Assembly: GCA_963978905.1 (NCBI GenBank) | Contig: OZ022261.1 | Span: 37,838,130 to 37,902,129 of the forward strand | Reading direction: 5' to 3' | DNA: 64,000 nucleotides | Source of the DNA: Trichostrongylus colubriformis | Lineage: Eukaryota > Nematoda > Chromadorea > Rhabditida > Trichostrongylidae | Shown: positions 61,381 to 64,000 of the stretch, piece by piece | Layout: each line of letters begins with the position of its first letter | How positions within the stretch are numbered: position 1 is the first letter of the stretch | Notes under the pieces: model-generated | The model's input: the letters and a program-made list of their open reading frames with translations, nothing else | Told to the model about the DNA's origin: nothing | Databases searched by the model: none | Position numbers and translations under genes: made by a program

Positions 61381-61719
61381 GATGGAGAGAAGACGCTTCA
61401 CTCACGACGTTGTGTAGCAGGTATATGTAGAACGTGCCTTTCAATGCGATTATCACTTCTGAAGTATGGCATGAAGCGTCGTGAAGTTTATATACATTCC
61501 AAGTCGTAAGTAGTCATGAGAAAAGTTGTCCTTTACCTGATGCACAGGAATTTGTATTATGTAAAAAGCTATCAGTCAGTTTGAGTGGGTACCGTGTAGA
61601 GGAGTATCCCTGTTGAAGAATCGTTACGGCAAAGCCCGTCTTTTGTTTTTCCACGCTGTTCCTCCCGTAGCATTGCATACAATTCATGAGGAACTTCCGA
61701 ATGCCTTAGAGCATCCGGA

Positions 61720-62110
61720 GGGCTGAGGAAAAGTGAGAACTGGGATGTTCTCTGAAAACATACCATCTACTTCAGAAGAGGTGATGTGTAGCGAAACTCG
61801 CATCAAAAAAGCGCGGCTTGGAGTCTTATCATGATCCCGCAGCACGGCCTGTCGTGCTGCAGTTCATCAGCCGGGCGATGGCGGGATAACGATCGCAGCC
61901 GGCTGGTTCAGCGCCTGGACAGTCTGCAGTCTACCCACGGCTAGTGACGCAGAGGGGCGCGAGAGAAGGAGAATTTTCGGGTTCTCATTTCTCGGTTTTT
62001 CGCAGTTTTATTTCGCTCTCTCTATACTACTACATTGCTGAGCAACTCTACCTTTATATTCCATGATTTGCCAAATTTACCCCTTCCGGTGTCTTTAACA
62101 GACGTAAGAA
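61720..62110 (+). repeat. Interspersed repeat, long copy (pair with 44890-45310)
   Basis: Begins GAGGAAAAGTGAGAACTGGG, continues GAAGAGGTGATGTGTAGCGA, a GC-rich foldback-like middle (CAGCACGGCCTGTCGTGCTG), then GTGACGCAGAGGGGCG, TTCGGGTTCTCATTTCTCGG and AATTTACCCCTTCCGGTGTC. Non-coding. Confidence 0.7.
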
Positions 62111-62629
62111 GAAGCCGGGTTAGGCCAACGATGACTTTCTAGAGGAATGGGAGAAACTTACCCGTAGTGGGTGGAGGGTACTCTGACTGGCGGTGCTCGC
62201 AACAAAGGTTTATAATTCGCTTCTAGCGCAGCACAGAAACTATGAAGAAATCTTTCGGAATGAGCAATGCCCGTGCTATAGTGACATACTTGAAGTGAGT
62301 TGAGTCCCTACTACAATGGTGGGGGAAGGGGCGGGTGCAGTCAGTCAGATGGTGCTATTTACAAAGCATTTCACTTCTTCTCTTCTAGAGCAATCTACTG
62401 CAATCTATTGAGCAGGGATTTGAAATATTTTCTATTTATTTATATCCTGAGTAGGCATTGTTAACTTTCAATCAAGTGCAATAATAACAAGATTTTATTG
62501 GAGATGGATGTTTGTATGTGGTTTTCTTAGTTTCCCCGCTGATTTAGCTGATCATTAATGGCTCTGGTGAGCGGCACTCAGCAGACGCGTGTAGGGATGT
62601 CCAGTATACATTGAATGTCCAACGGTCAG

Positions 62630-62840
62630 TCAGTCAGTTTATCTGTCTGTCTGCCTGTCCGGAAAATCATGCTGGGTTATATATGGGATAGGTGGCGCAT
62701 GGGGCACGATATGTGAAGACGCAGTAAGTGAGCCGAGCCCCTTCCACGATGGGCAGGGCGTTCATTGAAATTGATGGGCTCAGGTCAAAAATCGTTGATT
62801 CGGTTCATGCTAAATAATGTAAACGCTCGAAAGAACAGGC
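62630..62840 (+). repeat. CTGT microsatellite plus GGGCGGGG-family unit
   Basis: CAGTCAGTCAG then TATCTGTCTGTCTGCCTGTC, followed by GATGGGCAGGGCGTTCATTGAAA and a TCAGGTCAAAAATC-type block. Same layout as 30880-32130 and 41130-41420. Confidence 0.6.
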
Positions 62841-63493
62841 TAAGGGAGGAGCAGGCTCCCCAACTATTAATAAAGAAAACCGTGTGAGGTGAGGCAAGTT
62901 TTGAAGTTTTCCAAATTTTGCTTGACAAAATTTGCACCCAAAGGACTACGCAGCCAGAGGGGTTACCAAGCGGCCAGTAGATCAAGCTAAGAGAGTAATC
63001 ACGAAAAAAGTTCACGGTACTTCGAAAGACTGAGTTTTAGTAAAGTTACAAGTATTTTACAGATGTTCAAATTTTTTATGGGCAAGATAATCCGCTCCAT
63101 AGCTAATAAGACGCGCTATCTGGTTTCTATTCAATTTTTAGATTTTTTATCCTTTTTCATGCTTTATCCCTCCCGCATCACGTGTATGACTCTTGACCTT
63201 TTCCTCTGTCATCAGGAGATGAGCACAAGATCCATGGTCGACTACGCTTCGGGATGAATGCTGAATTCTGTTAGGTTCTTGTTTTCTTGTTTTGTCACGA
63301 TTCTGGATCCAGTTTTGCTGCATAGGCCCCTAACTTCCTCAGTGAATTGCTTTGTATTTTTGAAAAATTTCCTCGACGCCACGCTCGACCCTGGTGTATA
63401 GCGCGCTTCGCCTGAGAAACGCAACGCTACTGCAAGCGAGTACATGCTTTCTGTCTAACTTTGCTTTTCCTTAATCTCAGCAGTTTTTCGGAA

Positions 63494-63804
63494 ATGAGTA
63501 AAACGAGACTTCCTATAGAAGAAGCCGTTTTGATGCGGAATTTTTTTGGTACTGTTTGTGATGCTAGCCTGAAGGTATAAGCATTCACACTACTCAGTGT
63601 AGGCGCTGCCTTGACTTGCAACTAGTTGATTTTGAAGGGACGGAATGTTTGGTTTGTCAAATGATGTGGGATTGGGGTAGGGCCGATAAATTTAATGTCC
63701 ATCCGATCATGCAGTTGTTAAAACTTACTGAAGCTGATGCTGAGCACATGCTAGGTTTGCGACGAAGTGTTTTACGAGCGCTGATGGGCACTAGTCATGA
63801 ATAG
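63494..63804 (+). CDS. Small unrecognised two-exon gene candidate
   Basis: ATG at 63494 opens MSKTRLPIEEAVLMRNFF in exon 63494-63548; donor GTACTG; an intron of 77 bases to AACTAG; exon 63626-63804 reads VDFEGTECLVCQMMWDWGRA, then ADKFNVHPIMQLLKLTEADA and LGLRRSVLRALMGTSHE plus TAG. Phases agree (G + TT). The product is about 77 residues. I do not recognise it. The compact intron, open frame and start context suggest a real small gene or the first part of a gene that continues past the window. Confidence 0.35.
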
Positions 63805-64000
63805 ACTGTCCGAAAGTACTCGTTGTCACTAGTCCTATCTCCGGAATTCCACTGTCAAATGGATATCGCCTGTTATCTATGTTTATCTCGAAGGTCCGTA
63901 GTCGGGTAAGCTGACATTTCCACGGGACCGGAGAGACCAGAGTGGATCAGAGGCTGAGAAATACAGTTGCAGATCGCCATCAGGTACGTATTCTTGTCCT

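Larger units (their letters stand above)
59663..63493. other. Downstream of the kinase: 3' UTR and interspersed repeats
   Basis: No gene confirmed. 59663-60480 is A/T-rich and includes the kinase 3' UTR; TTGTACTATGCCT is repeated at 59738 and 59758. After 60480 come repeat copies (60480-60540, 61195-61380, 61720-62110, 62630-62840). Open frames such as 60225-60623 cross poly-A and repeat sequence and look spurious. Confidence 0.55.

Noticed and set aside
1..64000. CRISPR arrays, bacterial operons, origins or attachment sites
   Set aside because: The window is eukaryotic; no regularly spaced repeat-spacer pattern or prokaryotic signal was seen.

Overview
The window looks like genomic DNA from a nematode, most likely a clade V (strongylid/hookworm-like) parasite. 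The evidence is intron-rich protein genes on one strand, many short introns of about 40-80 bases with T-rich 3' ends (TTTCAG, TTTTAG), kilobase introns filled with mariner-type elements and foldback repeats, and no bacterial-style operons or ribosome binding sites. No tools were run, so the species assignment is inference. One run of 200 N (38748-38947) is an assembly gap.

Four pieces of host gene are recognisable, all on the plus strand. (1) 489-9184: the 3' 18 exons of replicative DNA ligase I (lig-1), running to the stop codon; its 5' end lies upstream of the window or is unresolved. (2) About 17482-44047: a very expanded peroxisome biogenesis AAA ATPase gene, PEX1 (C. elegans prx-1). N-terminal-domain exons, both ATPase domains and the stop are seen; some linking exons and the first exons are not. 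(3) 50841-59662: a CLK/LAMMER dual-specificity kinase (C. elegans madd-3 type) with a long disordered N-terminus, a DLG instead of DFG motif, and a complete C-terminus. (4) 63494-63804: a small unrecognised two-exon gene candidate. The three named genes have no obvious shared pathway: DNA replication and repair, peroxisome import, and splicing or signalling. The splice phases of my exon models agree from exon to exon across almost the whole of lig-1 and the kinase, which is the main support for them.

The rest is mainly repeats. PEX1 introns hold a nested cluster (26922-30051: a foldback mariner abutting a mariner that is itself interrupted by another mariner), an internally deleted mariner (22273-23165), a decayed mariner ending about 25 bases before a PEX1 exon (37674-38568), a long-inverted-repeat element carrying a tRNA-like segment (24365-25710), and a minisatellite (21735-22135). 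The most unusual feature is at 32428-34175: an element with about 150-base inverted repeats that encloses a frameshifted fragment of a histidine-phosphatase (UBASH3/Sts-like) gene. It sits inside a dispersed repeat whose apparent empty version lies 9 kb downstream at about 41850. Other items are a TTAA-flanked palindromic MITE in lig-1, a TA-flanked Tc1-like MITE at 49465-49960, a second copy of the deleted mariner in a kinase intron, and several perfect hairpins, one with 42-base arms.
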